Source: Oxalobacteraceae bacterium (GTDB lineage: Bacteria; Pseudomonadota; Gammaproteobacteria; Burkholderiales; Burkholderiaceae_D). Taken from it: DNA of 16,983 nucleotides. Location of the stretch: contig CANFGA010000015.1 in assembly GCA_947446335.1 (NCBI GenBank), positions 1 through 16,983 on the forward strand. Reading direction: 5' to 3'. The notes beneath the pieces were generated by a model that was not told where the DNA came from, did no database searches, and saw nothing but the letters and a program-made list of their open reading frames with translations. Made by a program: the position numbers and the translations under genes. Shown here one piece after another: positions 7,830 through 14,164 of this stretch (its first letter is position 1; the number at the start of each line of letters is the position of its first letter).

Positions 7830-8456
7830 ATGTCTTACATACTCGAAGCACTGAAAAAAGCGCAAGCCGAACGCCAGCTGGGCAGTGTGCCCACCATCGA
7901 TGCCGCGCCGTCCTACGGCAGCGCGGGGACGGCGCCGACAAACAAGCTGTTGTGGCTGGCGCTGCTGGTGCTGGCGCTGTTGCTGGGACTGCTGCTGTGG
8001 CGCCAGATGGAGATGCGCACACCGCCGCTGCTGACACCGGCCTTGGTCGATGCGCCGGTGCCTCAGATCAATCCGCCGACAGCTCAGGTCCATCCACCGC
8101 CGGCCGTGCCGAAGGCGGCCGAAGCAGCCAGGGCCGCGTCCAAGGCTGTGGCCGAAGCGCCGGCCAAGCCGCGTCAGGTGGCCGCAGCCAAACCGCAACC
8201 GCCCGCACCGGTTGCCGCGCCCGAGCCGGCGGTGCCCGCGCTACGTGAATTGCCGGAACCGATACAGCGCCAGATTCCCGCCATCGCGATCGGCGGCTAT
8301 ATCTATTCGAAAAATCCGGCCGACCGCTTGTTGTTGATCGATAAGTCGCTGCGCCGCGAGGGCGACGAATTGGCGCCCGGACTGGTGCTGGAAAAGCTGC
8401 AGCCGAGCGCGGCAGTCTTCAATTATCGGGGTTATCGCTACCGGGTTCCTTACTGA
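7830..8456 (+). CDS. gspB: GspB/ExeB-type general secretion pathway protein
   Basis: The 208-residue partner of GspA. MSYILEALKKAQAERQLGSV is the typical N-terminus, followed by one transmembrane helix (~38-57), a long Ala/Pro-rich periplasmic linker (~65-145) and the C-terminal GspB domain (~148-208: IGGYIYSKNPADRLLLIDKS ... YRGYRYRVPY). The ATG at 7830 is preferred to an upstream ATG at 7806 inside gspA because the family begins at MSYILEAL and AGGGA is well placed. ExeB-like proteins complex with ExeA and bridge the inner membrane to the secretin/peptidoglycan. An alternative is service to a type IV-pilus-like secretin. No terminator is obvious after the stop. Confidence 0.9.
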   Translation: MSYILEALKKAQAERQLGSVPTIDAAPSYGSAGTAPTNKLLWLALLVLALLLGLLLWRQMEMRTPPLLTPALVDAPVPQINPPTAQVHPPPAVPKAAEAARAASKAVAEAPAKPRQVAAAKPQPPAPVAAPEPAVPALRELPEPIQRQIPAIAIGGYIYSKNPADRLLLIDKSLRREGDELAPGLVLEKLQPSAAVFNYRGYRYRVPY

Positions 8457-8500
8457 AATGCTGCTGCCATTTGGCGTGCTGGTCTCGTCCTTTTGCCGTG

Positions 8501-8528
8501 CTTCGATTCTCCGATGGCTCGGTATAAT
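8501..8528 (+). promoter_or_regulatory. Predicted promoter of mobB
   Basis: A perfect TATAAT at 8523-8528 lies 34 bases upstream of the mobB ATG. The matching -35 (CTTCGA, 8501-8506, 16-base spacing) is poor. The interval 8457-8562 holds no other feature. Confidence 0.45.
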
Positions 8529-8562
8529 GGCGCCACCCTCTTGACCTCAGAAAGGCCGCTTC

Positions 8563-9090
8563 ATGCAGCGAGCACTCCCCACGCTGGCGCGCAACGTCGT
8601 CGGCATCGTCGGCCGTTCCGGTAGCGGCAAAACCACATTGCTCGAATTTCTGGTCGCGCAATTGGCGGCCCGCGGCTTGCTGGTCAATATCATCAAGCAT
8701 AGCCATCACGATCTGGAACTGGAGCCGGCGCACAAGGATAGTGCGCGCTTGCGCAGCGCCGGCGCGGCCGAAGTGATGGTGGCGTCGCCGTTTCGCTTCG
8801 CGATCATGCATGAGTTGCGCGGCGCACCAGAGTCGTCGCTGGAGCAGCAGATTGCGCGCCTGGCTCCGGCTGACCTGACCTTGGTCGAAGGTTTCAAAGC
8901 CTCTCCGGTGGCCAAGCTGGAAGTGTTGCGCTCTGCGCTGGGCCAGCCCGGGCGTTACCGTGAAGACCCCTACATCGTGGCTGTCGCTTCCGATTGCGTG
9001 GCACCGGCCGATTTGCCCGATGGCCTGGTCTGGCTGGACTTGAATGCGCCGCACAGCGTGCTGGCATGGCTGCTGCAGCATACCGGTTGA
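8563..9090 (+). CDS. mobB: Molybdopterin-guanine dinucleotide biosynthesis adaptor MobB
   Basis: A 175-residue P-loop GTPase that assists MobA in attaching GMP to molybdopterin for bis-MGD cofactors. Visible motifs are Walker A GRSGSGKTT (17-25), IIKHSHHDLELEPAHKDSAR (the MobB switch region), and LVEGFKASPVAKLEVLR, the characteristic VEG-F-K segment. The C-terminus, with VAVASDC and a WLDLNAP segment, fits the family. Length is normal. AAAGG precedes the ATG. It is transcribed alone from its own promoter. The usual neighbours mobA, moeA and moaE are absent here, so its molybdoenzyme partner cannot be read from context. Confidence 0.92.
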   Translation: MQRALPTLARNVVGIVGRSGSGKTTLLEFLVAQLAARGLLVNIIKHSHHDLELEPAHKDSARLRSAGAAEVMVASPFRFAIMHELRGAPESSLEQQIARLAPADLTLVEGFKASPVAKLEVLRSALGQPGRYREDPYIVAVASDCVAPADLPDGLVWLDLNAPHSVLAWLLQHTG

Positions 9091-9109
9091 TTCAATGTTG
9101 GAGCAGGCC

Positions 9110-9136
9110 TCAAGTATTTGCGCCAGCGGCCGATGA
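9110..9136 (+). promoter_or_regulatory. Sigma-28 (FliA) promoter of the YjfB-family gene
   Basis: TCAAGTAT (9110-9117), an 11-base spacer and GCCGATGA (9129-9136) match the FliA consensus (TAAAGTTT-N11-GCCGATAA) at six of eight and seven of eight positions with exact spacing. TCAAG is a common variant of the -35 in beta- and gammaproteobacteria. It lies about 25 bases before the ribosome site of a putative motility gene, which agrees with class III flagellar expression. Confidence 0.72.
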
Positions 9137-9160
9137 CGATAAGACTATAGGGAGGAATCC

Positions 9161-9361
9161 ATGGACATCACATCTATTGCACGTTTATCAAGCAGCATGG
9201 CAGAGACTGGCATCAAGCAGGAAGCCGGCATCGCGATGTTGAAAAAGGCGCAGGAAATCGAGACGACAACCGCTGCTGCATTGATCCAGGCATTGCCGAG
9301 TGTGTCGCCGCCACAAAATTTGCCTGCCAATCTCGGCAACACGATCAATACCAAGGCTTGA
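9161..9361 (+). CDS. YjfB-family putative motility protein
   Basis: A 66-residue protein starting MDITSIARLSSSMAETGIKQ, then an amphipathic helix (GIAMLKKAQEIETTTAAALIQAL) and a short Pro/Asn tail. This arrangement matches the YjfB family, small proteins often encoded in flagellar regulons with unknown molecular role. The ribosome site GGGAGGA four bases upstream is excellent. The upstream FliA-type promoter supports co-expression with late flagellar genes. There is no signal peptide or membrane segment. The 162 bases that follow (9362-9523) show nothing recognisable. Confidence 0.78.
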   Translation: MDITSIARLSSSMAETGIKQEAGIAMLKKAQEIETTTAAALIQALPSVSPPQNLPANLGNTINTKA

Positions 9362-9523
9362 AATCAGTCGGCACCTGCGGCAAGAACGCAGTGGCGTCGA
9401 TGCCGTTCTGGTAGTCAGTAAAAATATGTTTGAATCAGGTCGATATCGTGTCAACCCAGCCGTAACCGCTTGCGTTAATGCATCACGTAGAGTGCTTTTA
9501 CGGATAACCCACAGGATACCAAC

Positions 9524-9730
9524 ATGAACAAATTGATCGCCGCCATCGCCGCCACCACTTTTGCAATGGGTTCAGCTTTTGCACAAGCGCCAGCGGCCGC
9601 TCCAGCTGCTCCAGCGGCAGCGCCAGCCGCTGCTGGCGTGGCAACGCCGGTGCACAAGGCTGCCAAGAAGTCGACCCACAAGAAAGCGCACAAAGCGCCA
9701 GCAGCCAAGAAAGCCGCTCCCGCAGCCTGA
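9524..9730 (+). CDS. Asr-like Ala/Pro/Lys-rich exported peptide
   Basis: The 68-residue product has a clear Sec signal peptide (MNKLIAAIAATTFAMGSAFA, cleavage after AFA). The mature part of ~48 residues is an Ala/Pro low-complexity block followed by a basic block with KKSTHKKAHKAPAAKKAAP. This organisation resembles the acid-shock protein Asr of enterobacteria, a disordered basic periplasmic protein, but the resemblance may reflect composition rather than descent. AGGA precedes the ATG. The gene has its own downstream terminator, so it appears monocistronic and separate from the bufferin genes that follow. Stress regulation is possible but no regulator site is seen. Confidence 0.6.
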   Translation: MNKLIAAIAATTFAMGSAFAQAPAAAPAAPAAAPAAAGVATPVHKAAKKSTHKKAHKAPAAKKAAPAA

Positions 9731-9745
9731 GTCTTTGGCTATACT

Positions 9746-9808
9746 GTGGGCGTGCATGCGCCCACGCCGAGCAAGCCTGGAAACGCCGCGAGGTGTCCCG
9801 GGCTTTTT
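9746..9808 (+). terminator. Inverted repeat plus intrinsic terminator after the Asr-like gene
   Basis: GTGGGCG/CGCCCAC form a perfect seven-base stem with a palindromic loop (9746-9765). Directly after it, AAGCCTGG (9773-9780) pairs with CCGGGCTT (9798-9805, one G-U), with an inner ACGCC/GGTGT stem, and is followed by a T-run at 9804-9808. The second element is a good Rho-independent terminator that isolates the bufferin genes from the upstream gene. Confidence 0.6.
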
Positions 9809-9923
9809 CGTCTGCGATGCACCTGTTGCTTTGATTGCATTATTCCTGATCGGTGTGCTATGTCAGTATCAAGCCGGTCTTGCTATCTTGTTTTTCCATC
9901 CCGCTCGAGCCAGGAGAATCACC

Positions 9924-10181
9924 ATGAACCAGCGTCAAGCCTTGATCGCGGCAGCATTGGCTGCCATGTGCGCCACCAACACCACGGCATCGGTCGCCGC
10001 CGCCGACACTGAACCATGCTACGGCGTCGCCAAGGCCGGTCAAAACGATTGCTCGTCAGCCAGCGGCTCCCATTCCTGCGCCGGTCAGGCCAGCGTCGAC
10101 ATGAGCCTCGACGAGTGGAAATACGTGGCCAAGGGCACCTGCGAACAAGTGGGTGGAAAATTGACGGCGCCACCAAAGTAA
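9924..10181 (+). CDS. bufA1: Bufferin precursor, DUF2282 family (BufA1/GigA-like)
   Basis: The 85-residue product is a periplasmic bufferin-type metallophore precursor. A signal peptide (cleavage near Ala26-Ala27) is followed by a core with four cysteines, Cys32, Cys43, Cys52 and Cys73, in the family context CYGVAKAGQNDC, HSCAG and GTCEQVGGK. In studied bufferins an MNIO enzyme oxidises core cysteines to thiooxazoles before export and the product buffers copper. Whether the same residues are modified here is inference. Unlike classic RiPPs the signal peptide serves as leader. AGGAGA precedes the ATG at 9924; the frame is open far upstream, but only this start gives a signal peptide and ribosome site. 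The maturase gene starts 16 bases downstream. No convincing promoter was identified; 9809-9923 is otherwise empty. Confidence 0.88.
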   Translation: MNQRQALIAAALAAMCATNTTASVAAADTEPCYGVAKAGQNDCSSASGSHSCAGQASVDMSLDEWKYVAKGTCEQVGGKLTAPPK

Positions 10182-10197
10182 TCAGAGCGGGCAGGAT

Positions 10198-11841
10198 GTG
10201 GCCATCGTTGAATCTGATCGGCTTGGCGTCGGCGTCGGATTGCGCGCTGCGCACTACCGCCAATTCCTGCTGCAGCGACCCAAGCTGGGCTGGCTCGAAG
10301 TCCACACTGAAAATTATCTGAGCCAAGCCGGTTTCGACTGGCATGTGCTGCAACAATTGCGCGCCGATTATGCCTTTAGCCTGCACGGAGTCGGGCTAGG
10401 CCTGGGTTCGGCGCGCGGCTTTTCGACCGACCATCTGGAGCGCGTGCGCAGCCTGGTCGAGCGCGTCGAGCCGGCGCTGGTATCCGAGCATCTGAGCTGG
10501 GGCGCGGTCGCAGACTTGCACCTCAACGATTTGCTGCCGCTGCCATTGAACGAGGCTGCACTCGACTTGTTGTGCCAGCGCGTGCAGCAGGTGCAGGAAA
10601 CGCTGAAGCGCCCGATTCTGCTGGAAAATGTGTCGACTTATCTGCGCCATCATGACGATGCGATGAGTGAGGCGCAGTTTCTGGCTGCCTTGGCGCGCCG
10701 CACCGGTTGCAGCTTGTTGCTCGATATTAATAACTTGTACGTGAACCAGTGCAACCACGGTGAAGATGCGTTGGCGGCGATCGCGGTGATCGGTGTCGGC
10801 ATGGTGGGCGAAATCCATCTGGCTGGCCATCTGGTCACGCCGCATGCGGTGATCGATCATCACGGAGCGACGGTGGCGCAGCCGGTGTGGGACTTGTACC
10901 GGGCGGCGCTGGCCCGCTTCGGGCAAGTGCCGACTTTGATCGAATGGGATACCGATATTCCGGCGCTGGAAATATTGCTGGGCGAAGCGCACAAGGCCGA
11001 GCTGATCGCGCTCCACCATGCTCCGCTTGCCAGGCGCCTTGATGTCATCGAATGCGGGCCGCAGCGCAGCGTGCAAGATGATGCGCTGGCCAACGCGCAG
11101 CAATCATTTGCCCACGCGCTGTTTGTCCCGGGCGAGTCCGGCCTGGCGCTGGCGCAATTCAACGGCGAGGCCGAGGTCAGAGGGCAGCGTTTTGCCCTGT
11201 ATCGCGGCAATTTGACGGCGACCTGGGAAAAGACGCTGGCCAACGCTTATCCGGTGCTGCTCTTGCTGGTGGGGCAGGAATTCTTTGGCGCCCTGGCGCG
11301 CGCCTATGGCCGGCAGCACCCATCCGACAACGGCGACTTGAACTTGTTTGGCCGGCATTTTTCTCCATTTCTGGCCAGCTTTGTCCATGTCGCCGACTAT
11401 CCGTATCTGCCCGAGATGGCCAGGCTGGAATGGACGCTGCACTGTGCCCATCGCGCCGCCGATGCGGTCGGCATCAGCGGCGCCGAGCTCGCGGCATTGC
11501 CGATCGAGGCATTGCCCCTGGCGCTGCATCCGGCTTGCCAGTTGCTGCAATTCGAATGGCCGACGCTGGCGCTGTGGCGAGCGCACCAGAGCGCAGATCC
11601 CGGTCAGCCGTTTCCGCAGATGGTACGCACACCCGGCAGGGCGCTGGTGGTGCGCGTTTTATGGCGCCCTGACGTGCTGGAATTGACCGACGCCGGGCAC
11701 GCAGCGTTGTCGGCGTTGGCGCAAGGTCAATGCCTTGGCGCCGCGCTCGACGCCGCGTTCGATATCGATGAGGGCTTTGACGTGGCGGCCCATTTGCAAC
11801 AATGGCTGGCGCACTCGGTGCTCATTGCGCCATGGCAGTGA
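10198..11841 (+). CDS. Fused bufferin maturase: DUF692 MNIO enzyme + DUF2063 partner (BufB-BufC)
   Basis: One uninterrupted 547-residue frame carries two domains normally encoded by separate genes. Residues ~9-275 are DUF692, a TIM-barrel multinuclear non-heme iron oxidase. They begin GVGVGLRAAHYRQFL and keep candidate metal or active-site residues: Glu38 (HTENY), His63 (SLHGVG), Glu97-His98, Glu143-Asn144 (LLENVS), Asp176 (DINNLYVN), Glu205, His207 and His211 (GEIHLAGH), Asp220-His221, and Glu249/Asp251 (EWDTD). Residues ~295-547 are DUF2063, with FAHALFVPG, FALYRGNLTATWEKTLANAY and FGRHFSPFLASF; free-standing forms recognise the precursor for the maturase. The start is GTG at 10198; an ATG at 10196 is in another frame. 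It likely forms an operon with bufA1. No BufD (DoxX-like) gene follows; the next gene is convergent. Confidence 0.88.
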   Translation: MAIVESDRLGVGVGLRAAHYRQFLLQRPKLGWLEVHTENYLSQAGFDWHVLQQLRADYAFSLHGVGLGLGSARGFSTDHLERVRSLVERVEPALVSEHLSWGAVADLHLNDLLPLPLNEAALDLLCQRVQQVQETLKRPILLENVSTYLRHHDDAMSEAQFLAALARRTGCSLLLDINNLYVNQCNHGEDALAAIAVIGVGMVGEIHLAGHLVTPHAVIDHHGATVAQPVWDLYRAALARFGQVPTLIEWDTDIPALEILLGEAHKAELIALHHAPLARRLDVIECGPQRSVQDDALANAQQSFAHALFVPGESGLALAQFNGEAEVRGQRFALYRGNLTATWEKTLANAYPVLLLLVGQEFFGALARAYGRQHPSDNGDLNLFGRHFSPFLASFVHVADYPYLPEMARLEWTLHCAHRAADAVGISGAELAALPIEALPLALHPACQLLQFEWPTLALWRAHQSADPGQPFPQMVRTPGRALVVRVLWRPDVLELTDAGHAALSALAQGQCLGAALDAAFDIDEGFDVAAHLQQWLAHSVLIAPWQ

Positions 11842-11860
11842 GTACCGCGTCAGTATGGTT

Positions 11861-12148
11861 TCAGCTCTGGCGCTGGAACGAGCGCAGCAACTTGGCTTCA
11901 CCGCTGCGGTCGTCGAACAGTTCATTGGCGACCCTGGTGGCGGCGATCATCGAAGCCAGGCGCGTATCCTCGCAGCGCGTCAATGCTGCGCCAGCCATCT
12001 GCAGTGCATCGGTCAGTTTGACGCGCGTGCTTTGGCACAGCAGACAGGTGCTTTGCTCGGTATTGTTGAGCAATTGCTGCGCGCTTTCGATCACTTGGCT
12101 CAGATCGAATATCAGCTCTTGCTGATGGCCGTGTTCAGGATTGTTCAT
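11861..12148 (-). CDS. DUF883/ElaB-like soluble protein lacking the membrane anchor
   Basis: A 95-residue helical protein. LIFDLSQVIESAQQLLNNTE and the following amphipathic segment resemble the N-terminal half of DUF883 (ElaB/YqjD) proteins, ribosome-associated stress proteins. Those end in a C-terminal transmembrane helix, whereas this one stops after a charged tail (LLRSFQRQS) with no hydrophobic segment. No frameshifted remnant is available because the convergent bufferin maturase gene ends 20 bases away. It carries a CLLC pair plus one further Cys. The start at 12148 is chosen for GGAG five bases upstream; an in-frame ATG at 12166 lacks a usable site. Family assignment is tentative. Confidence 0.55.
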   Translation of the reverse strand: MNNPEHGHQQELIFDLSQVIESAQQLLNNTEQSTCLLCQSTRVKLTDALQMAGAALTRCEDTRLASMIAATRVANELFDDRSGEAKLLRSFQRQS

Positions 12149-12167
12149 CGCCGCTCCATTCCCCAAG

Positions 12168-12187
12168 TTATAGTTGGTTGACTATAA
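12168..12187 (-). promoter_or_regulatory. Palindrome in the promoter region of the DUF883-like gene
   Basis: TTATAGT and ACTATAA are perfect seven-base arms around a six-base spacer. On the minus strand each arm offers a -10-like hexamer (TATAGT or TATAAC). It lies 20 bases upstream of the chosen start. A repressor operator overlapping the promoter is a reasonable reading, though no good -35 is visible. Confidence 0.35.
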
Positions 12188-12233
12188 ACGAGGATGCGGG
12201 AGTCATATAGGCGTTAACGCAAGGCGTACTCTG

Positions 12234-12470
12234 CTACCGATCTTCATTTTCGCTGCCAGCGACGACATTGACGCGCACATCGCCGATGCCCACCACCTGG
12301 CCCGCGCGAATCTTGCATGTCTTGCGCAATTCTTTTTTTCCGTCGACCGATACCACGCCGCTCGCGACCAGCATTTTTCCAGCTCCGCCGCTGTCGCACA
12401 AGCCCGACAGCTTCAACAACTGGTTCAGTTCGACGTATTCGCCATTCAAATCAAAACTCATTTTTTGCAT
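12234..12470 (-). CDS. S4-domain RNA-binding protein (YbcJ family)
   Basis: A 78-residue single-domain protein. The S4 fold is visible in EYVELNQLLKLSGLCDSGGAGKMLV followed by VVSVDGKKELRKTCKIRAGQVV, the usual RNA-binding helix pair and beta-hairpin, as in E. coli YbcJ and the ribosome-associated S4 paralogs. It probably binds structured RNA or rRNA; the target is unknown. The start at 12470 is fixed by GGAGG five bases upstream; the in-frame ATG at 12482 lies ahead of that site. It follows fumC on the same strand with a ~120-base gap that holds a stem-loop, so it is probably transcribed separately. Confidence 0.8.
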   Translation of the reverse strand: MQKMSFDLNGEYVELNQLLKLSGLCDSGGAGKMLVASGVVSVDGKKELRKTCKIRAGQVVGIGDVRVNVVAGSENEDR

Positions 12471-12559
12471 TTCGTCCTCCATGGTTCATGCCTGTTTTGT
12501 TCGTGTCTGTTTTCAACAAGCGCAGTGTAGCGATATTTCAGCGCCGTGGTGGCCAGTTG

Positions 12560-12580
12560 TGACCATCTGTGCCATGGTCA
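12560..12580 (-). terminator. Stem-loop after fumC
   Basis: TGACCAT and ATGGTCA are perfect seven-base arms around a seven-base loop, 12 bases beyond the fumC stop. There is no T-run on the minus strand, so termination activity is uncertain. Confidence 0.35.
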
Positions 12581-12592
12581 GTGCTGATGGGT

Positions 12593-14008
12593 TCAGGTAT
12601 TTCCCGCGCCTGGGCGGGTCATCGCCAGCGGGACTATCCATGCATCGAATTGCTCGGGTGTCACGAAGCCGAGCGCCAGCGCCGATTCCTTCAGTGTCAA
12701 GCCTTGATGCTGCGCATGCTTGGCGATCCGGGCGGCGCGATCGTAGCCGATATGGGGCGTGAGCGCAGTCACCAGCATCAGCGAGCGCTCCATCAGTTCT
12801 GCGATGCGCTCGCGTCGGGGCTCGATGCCGCGCACGCAATGCTGTTCGAAGCTGCGCATGCCGTCGGCCAGCAGGCGCGCGCTTTGCAGAAAATTATGCG
12901 CAATCAAGGGTTTGAAGACATTCAATTCGAAGTTGCCGGAAGCGCCGCCGAACGTGATCGCGACATCGTTACCGAACACCTGGCAGCACAACATCGTCAG
13001 TGCCTCGCACTGGGTCGGATTGACCTTGCCCGGCATGATCGAGCTGCCCGGTTCATTTTCCGGGATCGCAATCTCGCCCAGGCCCGAGCGCGGACCCGAT
13101 GCCATCCAGCGCACATCGTTGGCGATTTTCATCAACGCCGTGGCCAGCGTCTTCAGTGCGCCGTGGGCGGCGACCAGCGCATCGTGCGCTGCCAGTGCGG
13201 CAAATTTGTTGCTGGCGCTGGCGAATGGCAAGCCGGTCGCCGTGCCCAGTTGCGCCGCGATCCGGTCGCCAAATTGAGCATGCGCATTCAAGCCTGTGCC
13301 CACCGCAGTGCCGCCGGCGGCCAGTTGCAGCAGCGGTGGCAGCGCTTGTTCGATGATCTGCACCGAAAAATCGAGCTGGGCAACATAACCTGAAAACTCT
13401 TGTCCCAGAGTCAAGGGCGTTGCGTCTTGCAAATGGGTGCGCCCGATCTTGACGATGTCGGCAAATGCCGTCGCCTTGGCGTCCAGACTCTGGCGCAACT
13501 GGCGCAGCGCAGGCAGCACGGCATTGGCCACCGCCAGCGCGGCCGCCACGTGGATTGCGCTCGGAAAGATGTCGTTCGACGACTGGCCCAGGTTGACGTC
13601 GTCGTTCGGGTGCAGCAGGCGCTGCTCGCCGCGCACGCCACCCATCAGTTCGGAGCCGCGGTTCGCCAGCACCTCGTTCATGTTCATGTTGGTCTGGGTG
13701 CCGGAACCGGTTTGCCAGAGCGCGAGTGGAAATTCGTCACCGTGGATGCCGCTTTGCACCTCGTCGGCCGCTTGCATGATGGCCGTCGCTTTTTGCTCGC
13801 TCAGCAGCCCCAGATCGGCATTGACCCGGGCTGCGGCATGCTTGGTCAGCGCCAGCGCAGCAATCAGTTCGGGCGCCATGCGTTCGCTCGAGATGTGAAA
13901 GTGTTCGAGCGAGCGCTGGGTCTGGGCGCCCCACAAACGCTCTGCTGCGACCTCGATCGGACCAAAGCTGTCGCTCTCGGTTCTGTTTTTTGTGTCATTG
14001 GTGTTCAT
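12593..14008 (-). CDS. fumC: Fumarate hydratase, class II
   Basis: The iron-independent fumarase that interconverts fumarate and L-malate in the TCA cycle; a cytosolic homotetramer in the family. With Met at 14008 it has 471 residues, close to the usual ~465. Signature segments are TGSGTQTNMNMNEV (100-113), HPNDDVNLGQSSND (133-146), GRTHLQDATPLTLGQE (189-204, catalytic His192) and the signature loop GSSIMPGKVNPTQ (321-333). A longer frame starting at 14083 would add an unrelated N-terminus and is rejected; AAAGG sits about ten bases before the chosen ATG. It is divergent from the FimV-like gene. Class II enzymes are typically used under iron limitation or oxidative stress, but no SoxR/Fur-type site was recognised here. 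Confidence 0.96.
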   Translation of the reverse strand: MNTNDTKNRTESDSFGPIEVAAERLWGAQTQRSLEHFHISSERMAPELIAALALTKHAAARVNADLGLLSEQKATAIMQAADEVQSGIHGDEFPLALWQTGSGTQTNMNMNEVLANRGSELMGGVRGEQRLLHPNDDVNLGQSSNDIFPSAIHVAAALAVANAVLPALRQLRQSLDAKATAFADIVKIGRTHLQDATPLTLGQEFSGYVAQLDFSVQIIEQALPPLLQLAAGGTAVGTGLNAHAQFGDRIAAQLGTATGLPFASASNKFAALAAHDALVAAHGALKTLATALMKIANDVRWMASGPRSGLGEIAIPENEPGSSIMPGKVNPTQCEALTMLCCQVFGNDVAITFGGASGNFELNVFKPLIAHNFLQSARLLADGMRSFEQHCVRGIEPRRERIAELMERSLMLVTALTPHIGYDRAARIAKHAQHQGLTLKESALALGFVTPEQFDAWIVPLAMTRPGAGNT

Positions 14009-14093
14009 TATTGCGTGCCTTTCTTTTTCCTTCTGATAGGGCCCAGTGTACTCTCCGAGTAAAAAAACGCCCGGACTGTACATTTTCAGTTTT

Positions 14094-14117
14094 CTGCCGT
14101 TATATAGTGCACGGCAG
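14094..14117 (+). promoter_or_regulatory. Inverted repeat around a TATATAG box, fumC/FimV-like intergenic region
   Basis: CTGCCGT (14094-14100) and ACGGCAG (14111-14117) are perfect seven-base arms enclosing TATATAGTGC, which contains a -10-like hexamer for the plus strand. It lies 47 bases before the FimV-like ATG. A transcription factor could occlude this promoter; alternatively it is a leader hairpin. The -35 region is weak. Confidence 0.4.
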
Positions 14118-14164
14118 TAATTATTCGGCTTCAGCCGCCTCGATCACGATTCGGAATCAGCACC

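Noticed and set aside
5600..7831. 743-codon open frame on the minus strand opposite the lysine-rich peptide, exported protein and gspA genes
   Set aside because: It spans several well-supported plus-strand genes and has low-complexity Gln/Arg/Ala composition typical of antisense frames in GC-rich coding DNA; no ribosome site or domain.
9561..9923. Upstream extension of the bufferin precursor frame
   Set aside because: The frame is open but runs through the Asr-like gene in another frame and through a terminator; the ribosome site and signal peptide place the start at 9924.
14077..14103. Possible sigma-28 promoter of the FimV-like gene (GCCGTTAT as -10)
   Set aside because: The -10 matches six of eight, but the sequence at the required -35 position matches only about half of the consensus.
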